From: Chitinophagaceae bacterium | GTDB lineage: Bacteria; Bacteroidota; Bacteroidia; Chitinophagales; Chitinophagaceae | NCBI GenBank assembly: GCA_014879565.1 | Contig: JACSRW010000041.1 | Location: 1-64,000 of the forward strand | DNA length: 64,000 nt | Reading direction: 5' to 3' | Shown: positions 18,566 through 28,848 of the stretch, piece by piece | Layout: every line of letters begins with the position of its first letter | Position numbering within the stretch: position 1 is the stretch's first letter | The notes under the pieces: generated by a model | Told to the model about the DNA's origin: nothing | The model's database searches: none | What the model saw: only the letters and a program-made list of their open reading frames with translations | Made by a program: the position numbers and the translations under genes

Positions 18566-19996
18566 ATGAGAAATCAGTTACTGACTGCGGGATTTTTTTT
18601 ACTTCTTTCTTCTGTGTATTCATCCGTCTCTGCTCAGCACGAAAAATACCAGGCGCCATCCGACACGTTAGTGCAGCAGAAATTAACCCAATGGCAGAAC
18701 CTAAAGTTCGGTTTGCTGATGCACTGGGGACCCTACAGTCAATGGGGGGTGGTGGAGAGCTGGTCCATTTGCCCGGAAGACGAGGGCTGGACACAACGCA
18801 CCGGTCCGTATGCCAAAACCTATACCGGGTATGTGAAAGCCTATGAAGACCTGCAGAAAAGTTTCAACCCGGTTTTGTTCAACCCGGAAAAATGGGCCAA
18901 AGCAGCAAAAGAAGCCGGGATGAAATATGTGGTCTTTACCACCAAACACCACGATGGATTCTGCATGTTTGACAGTAAAGAAACAGATTATAAAATAACC
19001 GGCTCCGCGTCCCCCTTTGCCACTCACCCGAAAAGTAATGTCACCAAAGAGATTTTCACTGCTTTCCGCAAGCAGGGCTTCTGGACCGGCGCTTATTTTT
19101 CCAAACCCGACTGGCACCATGAAAATTACTGGTGGCCCTATTTCCCGCCAAAGGACCGGAACGTGAATTATGACCCCGTGAAATACCCGGAGAAATGGCA
19201 AGCCTATAAAAAGTTTACCTATAACCAGCTGCAGGAACTGATGCGCGATTACGGGAAAATGGATATTCTCTGGCTGGATGGCGGCTGGGTGCGGCCGCTT
19301 TCTACGGTGGATACCAGTGTGGATTGGCAGCGGGGCATTAAACAGGATCAGGATATTGATATGCCCGGAATAGCGGCCATGGCGCGTTCATACCAGCCCG
19401 GTTTACTCATTGTTGACCGTACGGTAACCGGGGAATATGAAAATTATACCACCCCCGAACAGCAGGTACCCGACAAACCCCTTCCCTTTCCCTGGGAAAC
19501 CTGTATGACGATGGGGGGCTCCTGGAGTTATGTACCCAACGACCGGTATAAATCTGCCGGAGAACTGATTCAGCTGCTGATAAAAATCGTATCCAGGGGC
19601 GGTAATTTCCTGCTCAATATCGGGCCGGGCCCTGACGGGGAGTGGGCAACGGATGCTTATGACCGGCTCCGGGAAATTGGACAGTGGATGCAACTGAACG
19701 GGGAAGGAATTTACAACAGCAGACCCCTGGCGCCTTACAGCAGCGGCAACCTTTATTTCACCGCCGCCCAAAACGATCAAGCCAGCTATGTATTTTGTCT
19801 GCCCGACAGCAATGGAAAATGGCCGGAGCAAATAACCCTTCCGGCCAACCTTGCAAAAAAGGGTGCCCTTGTCCGCATAGCCGGGGAAAAAAATAAACTG
19901 ACAACAAAAAGAGAAGGCGAAGAGCTGCAGGTAAGGTTGCCGGAAAGGGTAAACGAAAAGTACCGGCACGCGCTTTTATTAAAAATCACTCACTGA
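18566..19996 (+). CDS. alpha-L-fucosidase (GH29)
   Basis: signal peptide; FGLLMHWGPYSQWG, YVVFTTKHHDGFCMFDS, WLDGGW, NFLLNIGPGPDGEW; start trimmed to ATG 18566. Confidence 0.93.
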   Translation: MRNQLLTAGFFLLLSSVYSSVSAQHEKYQAPSDTLVQQKLTQWQNLKFGLLMHWGPYSQWGVVESWSICPEDEGWTQRTGPYAKTYTGYVKAYEDLQKSFNPVLFNPEKWAKAAKEAGMKYVVFTTKHHDGFCMFDSKETDYKITGSASPFATHPKSNVTKEIFTAFRKQGFWTGAYFSKPDWHHENYWWPYFPPKDRNVNYDPVKYPEKWQAYKKFTYNQLQELMRDYGKMDILWLDGGWVRPLSTVDTSVDWQRGIKQDQDIDMPGIAAMARSYQPGLLIVDRTVTGEYENYTTPEQQVPDKPLPFPWETCMTMGGSWSYVPNDRYKSAGELIQLLIKIVSRGGNFLLNIGPGPDGEWATDAYDRLREIGQWMQLNGEGIYNSRPLAPYSSGNLYFTAAQNDQASYVFCLPDSNGKWPEQITLPANLAKKGALVRIAGEKNKLTTKREGEELQVRLPERVNEKYRHALLLKITH

Positions 19997-20074
19997 TTGC
20001 CGGTTGGTAAAGTTGTAAACTGAAACAGTTGCAAACCGCTCATAAACATTTTGGCGCAAGGCGGGGCTTTATTG

Positions 20075-20082
20075 TAGTTTTG
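20075..20082 (+). promoter_or_regulatory. -7 element TAGTTTTG, 4 nt before ATG
   Basis: TAGTTTTG-CGGC-ATG. Confidence 0.65.
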
Positions 20083-20086
20083 CGGC

Positions 20087-21211
20087 ATGTTCGTTACGGA
20101 GGTACAAGACGGTCAGGCAGAAAAGGAGTTTATCCGGCTCCCTGCAAAACTGTATAAAAATGATCCCAACTGGATTGCCCCGCTTGACAAGGATATCCGG
20201 GCCGTTTTTGATCCCGCCCTCAATAATTTCTTCGTGCACGGTGAATGTACCCGCTGGTTATTAAAGAACGATAAAGGCGAAACAACCGGAAGGATTGCCG
20301 CATTTTACGACACCCATAAAAACCAGGCACAGGCCGAACCCGCCGGCGGAATCGGATTTTTTGAGTGTATCAATGACCGGGAGAGCGCTTTTCTGCTTTT
20401 TGATACCGCCAAAACATGGCTGAAGGCTAAAGGAATGAAGCGTATACTCGGTCCGATTAATTTCGGGGAGAATGATAAATACTGGGGGCTGCTCGTGGAA
20501 GGTTTCAAACCACCGGGAATGGGTATGAATTATAATCCGCCCTATTACCAGGCACTTTTTGAAGCATACGGTTTCACCAAAGAATACGATCAGCTGACCA
20601 ATTTCCTGGATGTGACGGTGCCGTTTCCTGAACGTTTTGTCAAAATTGCGGAATGGGTGATGAAAAAACCGGAATACCAGTTCCGGCATTTCAGCAAGAA
20701 AGAGTTTTCAAAATTCGCAGCTGATTTCCGGGAAATCTATAATGACGCCTGGAGTGAGTTCCCCGCCTTCACCGCCATTGAAATGGAAACCATTGAGGAA
20801 CAGTTCAGGCAAATGAAACCGGTGGTGGATGAAAAAATCATCTGGTTTGCCTATCATAATAATGAGCCGATTTCTTTTATACTCTGTATGCCCGATATCA
20901 ACCAGGTATTAAAACACCTGAACGGCAAACTGAACTGGTGGGGTAAACTGAAATTTCTCTGGTATAAAAATACACTCACCATTGACCGGATCCGGATCAT
21001 TGTAATGGGCTGTAAGAAGAAATACCAGAACCACGGCATAGAATCCGCACTGATACGCAAACTGCAACTGGAGGTTATTCCCCGAAATACCATTAAAGGC
21101 GTAGAACTGGCCTGGGTGGGAGATTTCAATCAGAAAATGCGGGCTATTCATGAAGCCACCGGCGCGGTGAAAGATAAAGTACACCGGACTTACACCTACC
21201 GGATTGAATAA
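20087..21211 (+). CDS. GNAT-like acyltransferase family protein
   Basis: MKRILGPINFGENDKYWGLLVEGF, YQNHGIESALIRKL, GVELAWVGDFNQKMRAIHEATGA. Confidence 0.75.
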   Translation: MFVTEVQDGQAEKEFIRLPAKLYKNDPNWIAPLDKDIRAVFDPALNNFFVHGECTRWLLKNDKGETTGRIAAFYDTHKNQAQAEPAGGIGFFECINDRESAFLLFDTAKTWLKAKGMKRILGPINFGENDKYWGLLVEGFKPPGMGMNYNPPYYQALFEAYGFTKEYDQLTNFLDVTVPFPERFVKIAEWVMKKPEYQFRHFSKKEFSKFAADFREIYNDAWSEFPAFTAIEMETIEEQFRQMKPVVDEKIIWFAYHNNEPISFILCMPDINQVLKHLNGKLNWWGKLKFLWYKNTLTIDRIRIIVMGCKKKYQNHGIESALIRKLQLEVIPRNTIKGVELAWVGDFNQKMRAIHEATGAVKDKVHRTYTYRIE

Positions 21212-21232
21212 TGCAGCGGTATACCCACTCAC

Positions 21233-21252
21233 CACCTGCCTGCCGGCAGGCA
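21233..21252. repeat. intergenic palindrome TGCCTGCCGGCAGGCA
   Basis: 16-bp perfect palindrome within CCTGCCTGCCGGCAGGCAAG between convergent genes. Confidence 0.7.
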
Positions 21253-21258
21253 AGCTCA

Positions 21259-21936
21259 CTAGTCACTATTCCCCTTCTTCTCAAACATCAGCTCCTTCAC
21301 TTTCTCCTTATCTTCTTTCTCTCCTTTCAGATCGAACATAGTACCAAATACATGATCCCAGAGGGTGGAACTCACGCCGAAACCCTGGTGTTCATTTTTA
21401 TAGTGATGCAGGTGGTGATTGCGCCAGAGTCCCTTCATCCATTTAAAAGGCGGGTTCCAGGCATGAATGGCATAGTGCATCGAACCATAAAGAAGGTAAC
21501 CAATCATGAAGCCCGGGAAAAACATGAGGGCATGTGATCCTATTGCCAGCCAGGTCAGTCCGAAAAGGGAGGAGGAGATTATCAGGCTGGGTACCGGCGG
21601 CATAAAGAGCCGTTGCCTGTCGCGCGGGTAATGATGATGGTTTCCATGAAGGGTGTAAACGATTTTACGGGCAGTGCTTCCTTCGGGCACCCAGTGAAAA
21701 ATAAAGCGGTGGGCGATATATTCAAAGAATGTCCAGAAGAACATCCCCGCAAAAAAAAGCAGCAGGATCCTTCCGGTACTGTAGCCGTACCGGTCTGCGG
21801 CCAGATAAATAATGTACGAGAGGATGGGGATATACATGCCCCAGATCACCAATGGATTTGCCTTGGTAAGCGCTTCCAAAAAATCGTTCCTGAACAAACG
21901 CGCCTGCCCTTTATTGTGGATTTTTTCGAAATGCAT
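21259..21936 (-). CDS. fatty acid hydroxylase / sterol desaturase family protein
   Basis: His clusters HRFIFH, HGNHHH, HAWNPPF, HHLHHY; start set at ATG 21936 because of TATCTTTG-TGGT-ATG. Confidence 0.88.
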   Translation of the reverse strand: MHFEKIHNKGQARLFRNDFLEALTKANPLVIWGMYIPILSYIIYLAADRYGYSTGRILLLFFAGMFFWTFFEYIAHRFIFHWVPEGSTARKIVYTLHGNHHHYPRDRQRLFMPPVPSLIISSSLFGLTWLAIGSHALMFFPGFMIGYLLYGSMHYAIHAWNPPFKWMKGLWRNHHLHHYKNEHQGFGVSSTLWDHVFGTMFDLKGEKEDKEKVKELMFEKKGNSD

Positions 21937-22016
21937 ACCACAAAGATAAAAAGGGTTCAAAATAAATTTCCAAGAGGAAAGTGAAAATTATCTCTCCCCA
22001 AAACAGCCTTTCCTGG

Positions 22017-24515
22017 TTACCCGGCCAGCTGATCAACCGTTAAAAACCGGTAACCTTTTGCCTTTAAATATTTTATTAATTCCGGGAGCCGGTAAAAAAA
22101 CTTGTCGGTTCGATGAGGGCCGGCCCCGGCATGCAGCAGCAGCAGAAAGCCGTTGAGTCCGGCGGGTTTTGTTTTTTCATAGGAGAGCACTGATTGCAGA
22201 ATAGCGGCTGAAGACTGGAAGTTTTTGGCCGAATCGGTCGTATAATCCGCATGACTGCGGGTGCCGGGGGTATAACTGATCAGCTGAAAGCCCAGGGCTT
22301 TTGTCCAGGCGGCAATACTGTCGTTATACCATTCATAGGGAGGCAGGAACCAGCGGGCTTTGTGTACCTCAATACCCAGTTGCGCCATGGCGGTATAATT
22401 ATCCGCCAGATCAAAATTGAATTGATCACGGCTTATCAGCAGACTGTCCCGTTTTACCCAGTCACAATACAGCAAGTGACAGTCGGAATGGGCGCCGAGG
22501 TAATGTCCTTGCTGATTCAGTTTTCTGACCAGACGCTGAAAAGCAGGGTTGCGGTAGAATTCGCCGGTAAAAAAAAAGGAGGCCCGGATTTTTTCCCGGG
22601 CAAGCAGACTGTCAATATAATACCCGCCCTCCGCGAATTCATGTCCGGTGAAAACAAGGGCGATTTCCTTCCGGCTGCTGTCGCCCCGGATCAGGGCTCC
22701 CTGGTTATACCTAAAGTTTTTTTTTACTGCAACAGACTTTCTGTTTTTACCAGTTTCCGCTTCTTTGGCGGCTAACAGGTAGATCAGGGAAGCGGTACCA
22801 TCCATCGTAGGTTCATTGGTACTATAATCGCCGTAGTCGTCATGGTATACGGCCAGCCGGCTCTGGAATTCCGCGTATTCATCGGCGTCTTTTAACTGGA
22901 TACCGATCAGTCCGTTGAAAATACTGCCATACACGGGGCCGTCCACCAGTCCCCCGTCAATCGGATAGTTTTTTATATGGGTAAAAGCGGAATGGGGATC
23001 CACCGGGGTATCTCCCCATTCGGGAAGTCCGTATACCATTGAGGTACCCCAGGGGTTACAACCAAATAACCAGTCAAAATTGGCCTGTTCCAGTTCCAGG
23101 AATTGCTGATCCCCGGTCAGTTCCCGGTACCAGTAACACTGAATAGCAAAGGAAGTAGTCAGATTATTACTGCACCAGATAAAGGGGATTCCCCGGTAAA
23201 AGGCATTTTGCCTGGCTTTGGCCATTACTTTTTCAATGCCCTGTTTATAATACCCGGTAAGCGTGGTTCTGGCACTGCCGGTTAAGGTTTTGGCCAGTTC
23301 ATAATGACCCGGATTGATAAAGGGATACCACTGGTAATGGGCTGCGGTATCCGCGCCAAGCCAGGGCGTGATCTTTTCTATGGCGGCATACGCGAACGCT
23401 TCGGCCTGATAGTCCGGTTTATGGGTTAGCCGGTACAATTGCGCAGCGGCCAGTTCCATATCATCCGTCCAGTTCATTTCCGCGTAGATATAGGGAGAAC
23501 GCACCGAGGCGGTTTGGGTAAAACCGGGTTTTAATTTTCCGTACTGATAAGCCGATAAGGCTTTTTTAAACAGGATACCGGCATAAGCAGGATCGGCGTT
23601 TTGGAAAGCTGCCTGGCCCAGGGCAAAGGCGGTGGCAAATTTACCGGCGGTGGAACTGGTGCCGGTGGTGACATTCATGAATTTGCCTCTTTGCTGGGGT
23701 TCACCACTTACAAAATAAACCGGACGTTCCAGTCCTCTGCCATAATAATTGGTGTCCTGTCCCGGCATGCGCATACCCATATGATCCCGGTCGTCGCCGA
23801 TCTGGTTGAACATCCTGTCTTCCTGCGGATGCATTTTTAACAACCAGTCAAGGCCCCAGCGGGCCTCGTCCAGTACATCGGGTCTTCCGTTGCTGCCATC
23901 CAGTCCGCTGGCTTGTTTTTCATCTCCGAATACAGCCGGAAAATCGCGGTAGGCCATCAGGAGATGGGAGGTGGCATTGGCTGAAGTAGTACTATACTGC
24001 AGGTAGTCGGAGGCATCGTGCCATCCGCCGGTTACATCGGCGTAACTGCTGTCTTTGATGCCGGCTTTTTCCCCGTATAACACATAGCCGTCATGGGTAT
24101 GGCAACTGTCATTCAGATAGGGATTAAAGCCGGTACGCTGCTGGCGCATATACCGCAGGCAGAAATCCGCCGTGCCCTGGTAGATATCCTCCCCGATCCG
24201 GAAATCGGGCGACTCTGTCTTGCCGGCGCGGAGATAATAGGTGCCCGGCTTTTTGTAAGCGGAGAAATTCAGTCGGCTGGAACGCGTAAAAGGTCCCCAT
24301 GCCCCGAAGTCACGGCCGGCTTTTCCTTTCATGACGATATTACCGGTGCTGCGTTCCACAAGTTCCCAGGCGCTGATACCCTGGTTTCCTTTGGTACACC
24401 ATACGGCGACTTTACTGCCCGCAGGTGTGTATCCCAGCTGATTGATGCGGATCCAGCTGTCCTGGCTGCACACGGCCAGGGGAACAAACAGGAAAAAAAG
24501 TTTTTTCAGAAACAT
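22017..24515 (-). CDS. GH9 family endoglucanase-type protein fused to C-terminal polysaccharide deacetylase (NodB/CE4-like) domain
   Basis: cellulase Ig-like N-terminus IRINQLGYTPAGSKVA; GGWHDASDY; GDYSTNEPTMDGTASLIYLLA; then FTGHEFAEGG...LGAHSDCHLLY; start trimmed to ATG 24515. Confidence 0.9.
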   Translation of the reverse strand: MFLKKLFFLFVPLAVCSQDSWIRINQLGYTPAGSKVAVWCTKGNQGISAWELVERSTGNIVMKGKAGRDFGAWGPFTRSSRLNFSAYKKPGTYYLRAGKTESPDFRIGEDIYQGTADFCLRYMRQQRTGFNPYLNDSCHTHDGYVLYGEKAGIKDSSYADVTGGWHDASDYLQYSTTSANATSHLLMAYRDFPAVFGDEKQASGLDGSNGRPDVLDEARWGLDWLLKMHPQEDRMFNQIGDDRDHMGMRMPGQDTNYYGRGLERPVYFVSGEPQQRGKFMNVTTGTSSTAGKFATAFALGQAAFQNADPAYAGILFKKALSAYQYGKLKPGFTQTASVRSPYIYAEMNWTDDMELAAAQLYRLTHKPDYQAEAFAYAAIEKITPWLGADTAAHYQWYPFINPGHYELAKTLTGSARTTLTGYYKQGIEKVMAKARQNAFYRGIPFIWCSNNLTTSFAIQCYWYRELTGDQQFLELEQANFDWLFGCNPWGTSMVYGLPEWGDTPVDPHSAFTHIKNYPIDGGLVDGPVYGSIFNGLIGIQLKDADEYAEFQSRLAVYHDDYGDYSTNEPTMDGTASLIYLLAAKEAETGKNRKSVAVKKNFRYNQGALIRGDSSRKEIALVFTGHEFAEGGYYIDSLLAREKIRASFFFTGEFYRNPAFQRLVRKLNQQGHYLGAHSDCHLLYCDWVKRDSLLISRDQFNFDLADNYTAMAQLGIEVHKARWFLPPYEWYNDSIAAWTKALGFQLISYTPGTRSHADYTTDSAKNFQSSAAILQSVLSYEKTKPAGLNGFLLLLHAGAGPHRTDKFFYRLPELIKYLKAKGYRFLTVDQLAG

Positions 24516-24595
24516 AAGGCAATTTACTGAGAAGCGGCTGACTTCCCTTCCTTGCTGACCACCTTTTGTTAACTTAGCGCACACAAAACCGGAAT

Positions 24596-25600
24596 ATGAA
24601 ACTGATTACTTATCTGAAAGAAGGAAGGGAGCAGCTGGCTGTGCTCATCAGCGATATGGCCTATGATATGGAAGTGTTGCACCCCGACCTGCCCAATAGC
24701 ATGAATCTTTTTTTAAACTACTGGGAGGATTATTATCCGGTGGCACAGGCCGGTGAACTTTTGCTGAAAGAGGGAACCCGGACCAGTAACCGGGGCATAC
24801 CGGTTTCGCAACTGGAATTGCTATCGCCGGTTCCCTTTCCCACTTCCTGCCGCGACGGATATGCATTCCGGCAGCATGTGGCAGCGGCCAGGCGCAACCG
24901 GAAGGCGGAGATGATTCCGGAATTTGATCAGTACCCGATTTTCTATTTCACCAATCACCACAGTATCCAGGGACCGGGAGAAATCCTTTGTATGCCCGAT
25001 CATTTTGAGAAGCTGGATTTTGAACTGGAAGTGGCCATTGTAATCGGCAAACACGGAAGAAACATCAAAGCGGCGGAAGCCGATGAATATATTGCCGGGC
25101 TGATGATCATGAATGATATGAGCGCCCGCCGTTTGCAGATGGAGGAAATGCTGCTGAATCTCGGTCCGGCCAAGGGTAAGGATTTTTCCACGGTACTCGG
25201 CCCCTGGCTGGTAACACCGGATGAACTCACGGCTTATGAAATTCCGGCAAAGGAAAATCATACCGGCAAAAACTGGAACCTGCGGATGAAGTGTTTTGTG
25301 AACGGGGTGCAGGTCAGTGACGGTAATTCCGGGGATATGGACTGGACCTTCGCGGAGATCATAGAACGGGCATCCTATGGGGTAAGTCTTTATCCGGGGG
25401 ATGTGATCGGAAGCGGTACCGTAGGTACCGGCTGTTTCCTGGAGCTCAACGGTACCGGCAAACTAAATGACCCCAATTATACAGAGCAGTGGCTGCAGCC
25501 CGGCGACCTGGTGGAAATGGAAGTGGACGGACTCGGCCGGCTCAGCAATACGATTGTGGCCGAGGATACCGACTGGAGTATCCTGCAGCAGAAAAAATAA
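24596..25600 (+). CDS. fumarylacetoacetate hydrolase family protein
   Basis: FYFTNHHSIQGPGE, DFELEVAIVIGKHGRNI, GLMIMNDMSARRLQ, GDVIGSGTVGTGC. Confidence 0.9.
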   Translation: MKLITYLKEGREQLAVLISDMAYDMEVLHPDLPNSMNLFLNYWEDYYPVAQAGELLLKEGTRTSNRGIPVSQLELLSPVPFPTSCRDGYAFRQHVAAARRNRKAEMIPEFDQYPIFYFTNHHSIQGPGEILCMPDHFEKLDFELEVAIVIGKHGRNIKAAEADEYIAGLMIMNDMSARRLQMEEMLLNLGPAKGKDFSTVLGPWLVTPDELTAYEIPAKENHTGKNWNLRMKCFVNGVQVSDGNSGDMDWTFAEIIERASYGVSLYPGDVIGSGTVGTGCFLELNGTGKLNDPNYTEQWLQPGDLVEMEVDGLGRLSNTIVAEDTDWSILQQKK

Positions 25601-25607
25601 GCGCCAA

Positions 25608-26477
25608 TCAGGGTCTGCGCATGGAAGCCAGGCCCTTTTCCTGTACGAGCATTTTATAATTAACCGCGCGGTATTTCGGATCCTTCAGCAGGGCAGCGAA
25701 TTCAGGGGACAAGAGAGCGTCTCTTTCCGCCAGCCGGTGACGGCTCATCTCTTTCGGCCCAAAAGGATTGAGATCTTCCATGGCGGAGAGTTCGGCGTCA
25801 TTCTCCCCCACATGAAATACCAGTAGCCGTACGGCGCCCGGCTGCAGTTCCTTCATCCGGGTCAGCAGGGTGTCTTTTTTAGAGGTGACCGGGGCTGCAT
25901 ACACGCCATTTACATCGGTTTCCCCGAAGTAGCGGGAAATTCCCAGCTTAAATTCCGTTGCCAGTTTTTCAACGATCATTCTTGTTTCCAGGGTTTGCAT
26001 GGCTGCCCCCATATGATAGTCGAGGTAGTCAATTTTCAGCCCTGCCTTTATTGCTTTTTCAATCTGGGCCCTGAGTTCTTTTTCAATATCCGCCAGGGAG
26101 GGATTATTGGCAAAGAGGGCCGCCCTTGAGGGGAAGAAATAGCCCAAAGAATCCACCAGGCTGGGTACAGCTTCCGCGCCGGCTACCTGCCCCCATCGGT
26201 ATTGTTTCCATTCTGCATTCAGGGTGAGGTGTATGCCCACTGAAACGTTCGGATATTTTTTCAGCATGGCAGCTCCTTCGGGAAACCAGCTGCAGGGGAC
26301 CATGACCGACATGGATACAGGCATCCCGCTCATGGCAATTTTTTCGGCGGCCAGGTTAACAGAATGGCTCATGCCGATATCATCACAGCGAATCAGTACC
26401 GGTACCTTTTGCGTATCGGTCTGGGCCTTCAGCTGTAAAGCTGTTGCCAGCGCCCCAACCAGGAATATTTTTTTCAT
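25608..26477 (-). CDS. secreted ChbG/YdjC-type carbohydrate deacetylase
   Basis: signal peptide; VLIRCDDIGMSHSVN, NVSVGIHLTLNAEW, IDYLDYHMG; start trimmed to 26477. Confidence 0.85.
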   Translation of the reverse strand: MKKIFLVGALATALQLKAQTDTQKVPVLIRCDDIGMSHSVNLAAEKIAMSGMPVSMSVMVPCSWFPEGAAMLKKYPNVSVGIHLTLNAEWKQYRWGQVAGAEAVPSLVDSLGYFFPSRAALFANNPSLADIEKELRAQIEKAIKAGLKIDYLDYHMGAAMQTLETRMIVEKLATEFKLGISRYFGETDVNGVYAAPVTSKKDTLLTRMKELQPGAVRLLVFHVGENDAELSAMEDLNPFGPKEMSRHRLAERDALLSPEFAALLKDPKYRAVNYKMLVQEKGLASMRRP

Positions 26478-26647
26478 AGCCGCTTTTCCTAAAAATACTG
26501 CATCCGGCGGGTTCGTAAAAATCCGGAAAATGATCTTTCTTTCTAGCAATTATTACGTAAATCCGGAATTCTTCACAGCAGGTTAATCCGTCCTGCTTGC
26601 AAAAATCATTTTCTGCGGTTAATTTAGACCTCCCAAAGGTTAAGGCT

Positions 26648-26917
26648 ATGCAGGCATTTTTTCCCCCGGTGCGTATCACCAGGGAGGTATACGACTATCT
26701 CTTTATTGATGTTCCTTCCGGTAATACCCGGGGTTTGGAATATTCCATTCACTCTCCGGAAGGCGAAATGCTCCGGAAAGGCTGTTTCCGGGGACTGAGT
26801 ACTCAGTTGCGCCTTACCCATCTTCCCGAAGGACAGTATTTTCTCAAGCTGGAATCCGGTCCCGAGGCATACGAGGAATATCAGTTTGTGAAAAGAAATC
26901 CGGAACAAAAGAGGTAA
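26648..26917 (+). CDS. small stand-alone protein resembling a T9SS type A sorting domain
   Basis: DVPSGNTRGLEYSIHSPEGEMLRKGCFRGLSTQLRLTHLPEGQYFLKLESG; no signal peptide. Confidence 0.6.
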   Translation: MQAFFPPVRITREVYDYLFIDVPSGNTRGLEYSIHSPEGEMLRKGCFRGLSTQLRLTHLPEGQYFLKLESGPEAYEEYQFVKRNPEQKR

Positions 26918-26966
26918 GATTTCCCGTTAGGGAAAATATTCCGTCATTTGCAGGAAACAAACCTGT

Positions 26967-28697
26967 ATGCGTTCACCTCTTATCCTGATGGCCCTGCTGC
27001 TGGCCGGCCTGTCTGCCCCTGCACAAATCCTTATCAAAAATGTGCTGATTCCCGATACGGAGCAGAAAAAACTTCTTACAGGCTATTCCGTCCTGGTGCA
27101 GGATGGAATAATTCAGCGGGTGGATAAGGATAAAAATTTCAAAGCGCTTCCTCCCGGTACAACGGTACTGGATGCCGGTGGCAACTACCTGGTACCGGGT
27201 TTTACTGACGCCCATGTGCATTTTTTCCAGAGCGGGGGCCTGTATGCCCGGCCGGATGCCATTGATTTACGAAAATACCGGCCTTATGCGGAAGAAATCA
27301 GCTGGACCCAGTCCCATATGGCGAACCTGCTGCGTCGTTATCTGTCGGCGGGTATCACATCGGTAATTGATGTAGGGGCTTCGGAAAATTTCCTGAAATT
27401 AAAAGACAGTCTTTCCCGCAAAAGCGGTTTACCGCTGGTGAGGATGACCGGTCCGCTCCTGACTACCTGGGTGCCGGCGCCCTTTAAAAATCTGGGGGCA
27501 AACAGTCCCTTTACCGAGATGCTAACGGAAGAGGATACCCGAAAATCGGTACGGGATCAGCTGGCGCTTCATACCGATTTTATCAAAATCTGGTATATCG
27601 TTACCGGGAATGATATAGAAGCCGGTGCCCGTAAAAACCTGCCGCTTGTAAAAGCCGCCATTGAGGAAGCCCATAAAAACAATAAACGGGTGGCCGTACA
27701 TGCCACAGAGCGGATCACAGCTCAGCTGGCCGTGGAAGCGGGAGCCGATTTCCTGGTGCACAGTGTGGATGATGAAGTGCTGTCTGACTCCTTTGTTCAG
27801 TTACTGAAGAGCCGGAAGACCGTGCTTTGTCCTACCCTGGTGGTAGCGGGTAATTATGGAAAAGTGCTGGGGGATACCTATCATTTCAATACCCATGAGC
27901 TGAACCTGGCACACCCGGCCACCATCGGTTCCATTATTGATTATCCCTGGCCGGATACCGCCCTTGCCCGGATGTATAAAGCCAGTTTATCCTCCCCTTT
28001 GCAGAAAGCCCGGCAAAAGGGCACGGATTCCATAATGGCCCTCAACCTGATGAAACTGGTTAATGGCGGAGTGATTATTGCCACCGGCACCGACGCAGGG
28101 AATACGGGTACCCAACATGCAAGTTCTTATTTCAGTGAACTGGAAGCCATGCAGGCCGCCGGTATGAATCTCTGGCAACTCCTCGAGTCCAGCACAATCA
28201 ACGGAGCCAGGGCGCTGGGACAGGAAGCGGAATGGGGCAGTATTGCCAAAAATAAAAAAGCCAACCTGCTGCTGCTGGAGGCCAATCCGCTGGACAGCCT
28301 GGCCAACTGGAGAAAAATTCACCGGGTTATGCTGAACGGGGAGTTGCTTGATCCCGATACCCTGCTGCAGCCTGGTCCGGAAGAACTCGTACAACAGCAG
28401 CTTAATGCGTACAATGCCCATAATCTGGAAGCCTTTTTGGAGCCTTATGCAGCGGATGTGGAGCTGTATGAATTTCCCGGTAAACTACTGATGAAGGGAA
28501 AAGAAAATATGCGGAAGGATTATCTCTTTATTACCCGGATTCCTGCGCTGTATTGTAAACTGCAAAACCGGCTGGTACAGGGCAATATGGTTATTGATCA
28601 TGAGGAGGTTTGGGGATTTGGACCCAAACCTGTATATGCGGTCGCCATCTATATTATTGAAAAAGGGAAAATCAGTAAAGTCTATTTCCACCAATAA
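26967..28697 (+). CDS. secreted metal-dependent amidohydrolase with C-terminal SnoaL-like domain
   Basis: signal peptide; YLVPGFTDAHVHFF; VAVHATERITAQLAVEAGADFLVHSV; IIATGTDAG; C-terminal NTF2-like EELVQQQLNAYNAHNLEAFLEPYAADVELYEFPG. Confidence 0.87.
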   Translation: MRSPLILMALLLAGLSAPAQILIKNVLIPDTEQKKLLTGYSVLVQDGIIQRVDKDKNFKALPPGTTVLDAGGNYLVPGFTDAHVHFFQSGGLYARPDAIDLRKYRPYAEEISWTQSHMANLLRRYLSAGITSVIDVGASENFLKLKDSLSRKSGLPLVRMTGPLLTTWVPAPFKNLGANSPFTEMLTEEDTRKSVRDQLALHTDFIKIWYIVTGNDIEAGARKNLPLVKAAIEEAHKNNKRVAVHATERITAQLAVEAGADFLVHSVDDEVLSDSFVQLLKSRKTVLCPTLVVAGNYGKVLGDTYHFNTHELNLAHPATIGSIIDYPWPDTALARMYKASLSSPLQKARQKGTDSIMALNLMKLVNGGVIIATGTDAGNTGTQHASSYFSELEAMQAAGMNLWQLLESSTINGARALGQEAEWGSIAKNKKANLLLLEANPLDSLANWRKIHRVMLNGELLDPDTLLQPGPEELVQQQLNAYNAHNLEAFLEPYAADVELYEFPGKLLMKGKENMRKDYLFITRIPALYCKLQNRLVQGNMVIDHEEVWGFGPKPVYAVAIYIIEKGKISKVYFHQ

Positions 28698-28848
28698 GTA
28701 TCAGGAGCCATCCTGATTTTCGTCGTCTTTACAGGCTGTTGTCTTATCTCTCCGCTTGATTAAAAACAGGCGAGGGGGCCGGGACTGTCAGGCTGCCGGC
28801 CCGAAAGGAAAAATAGTTTTGCAGGAACTGCTGGTAAAACCAGTCCTC

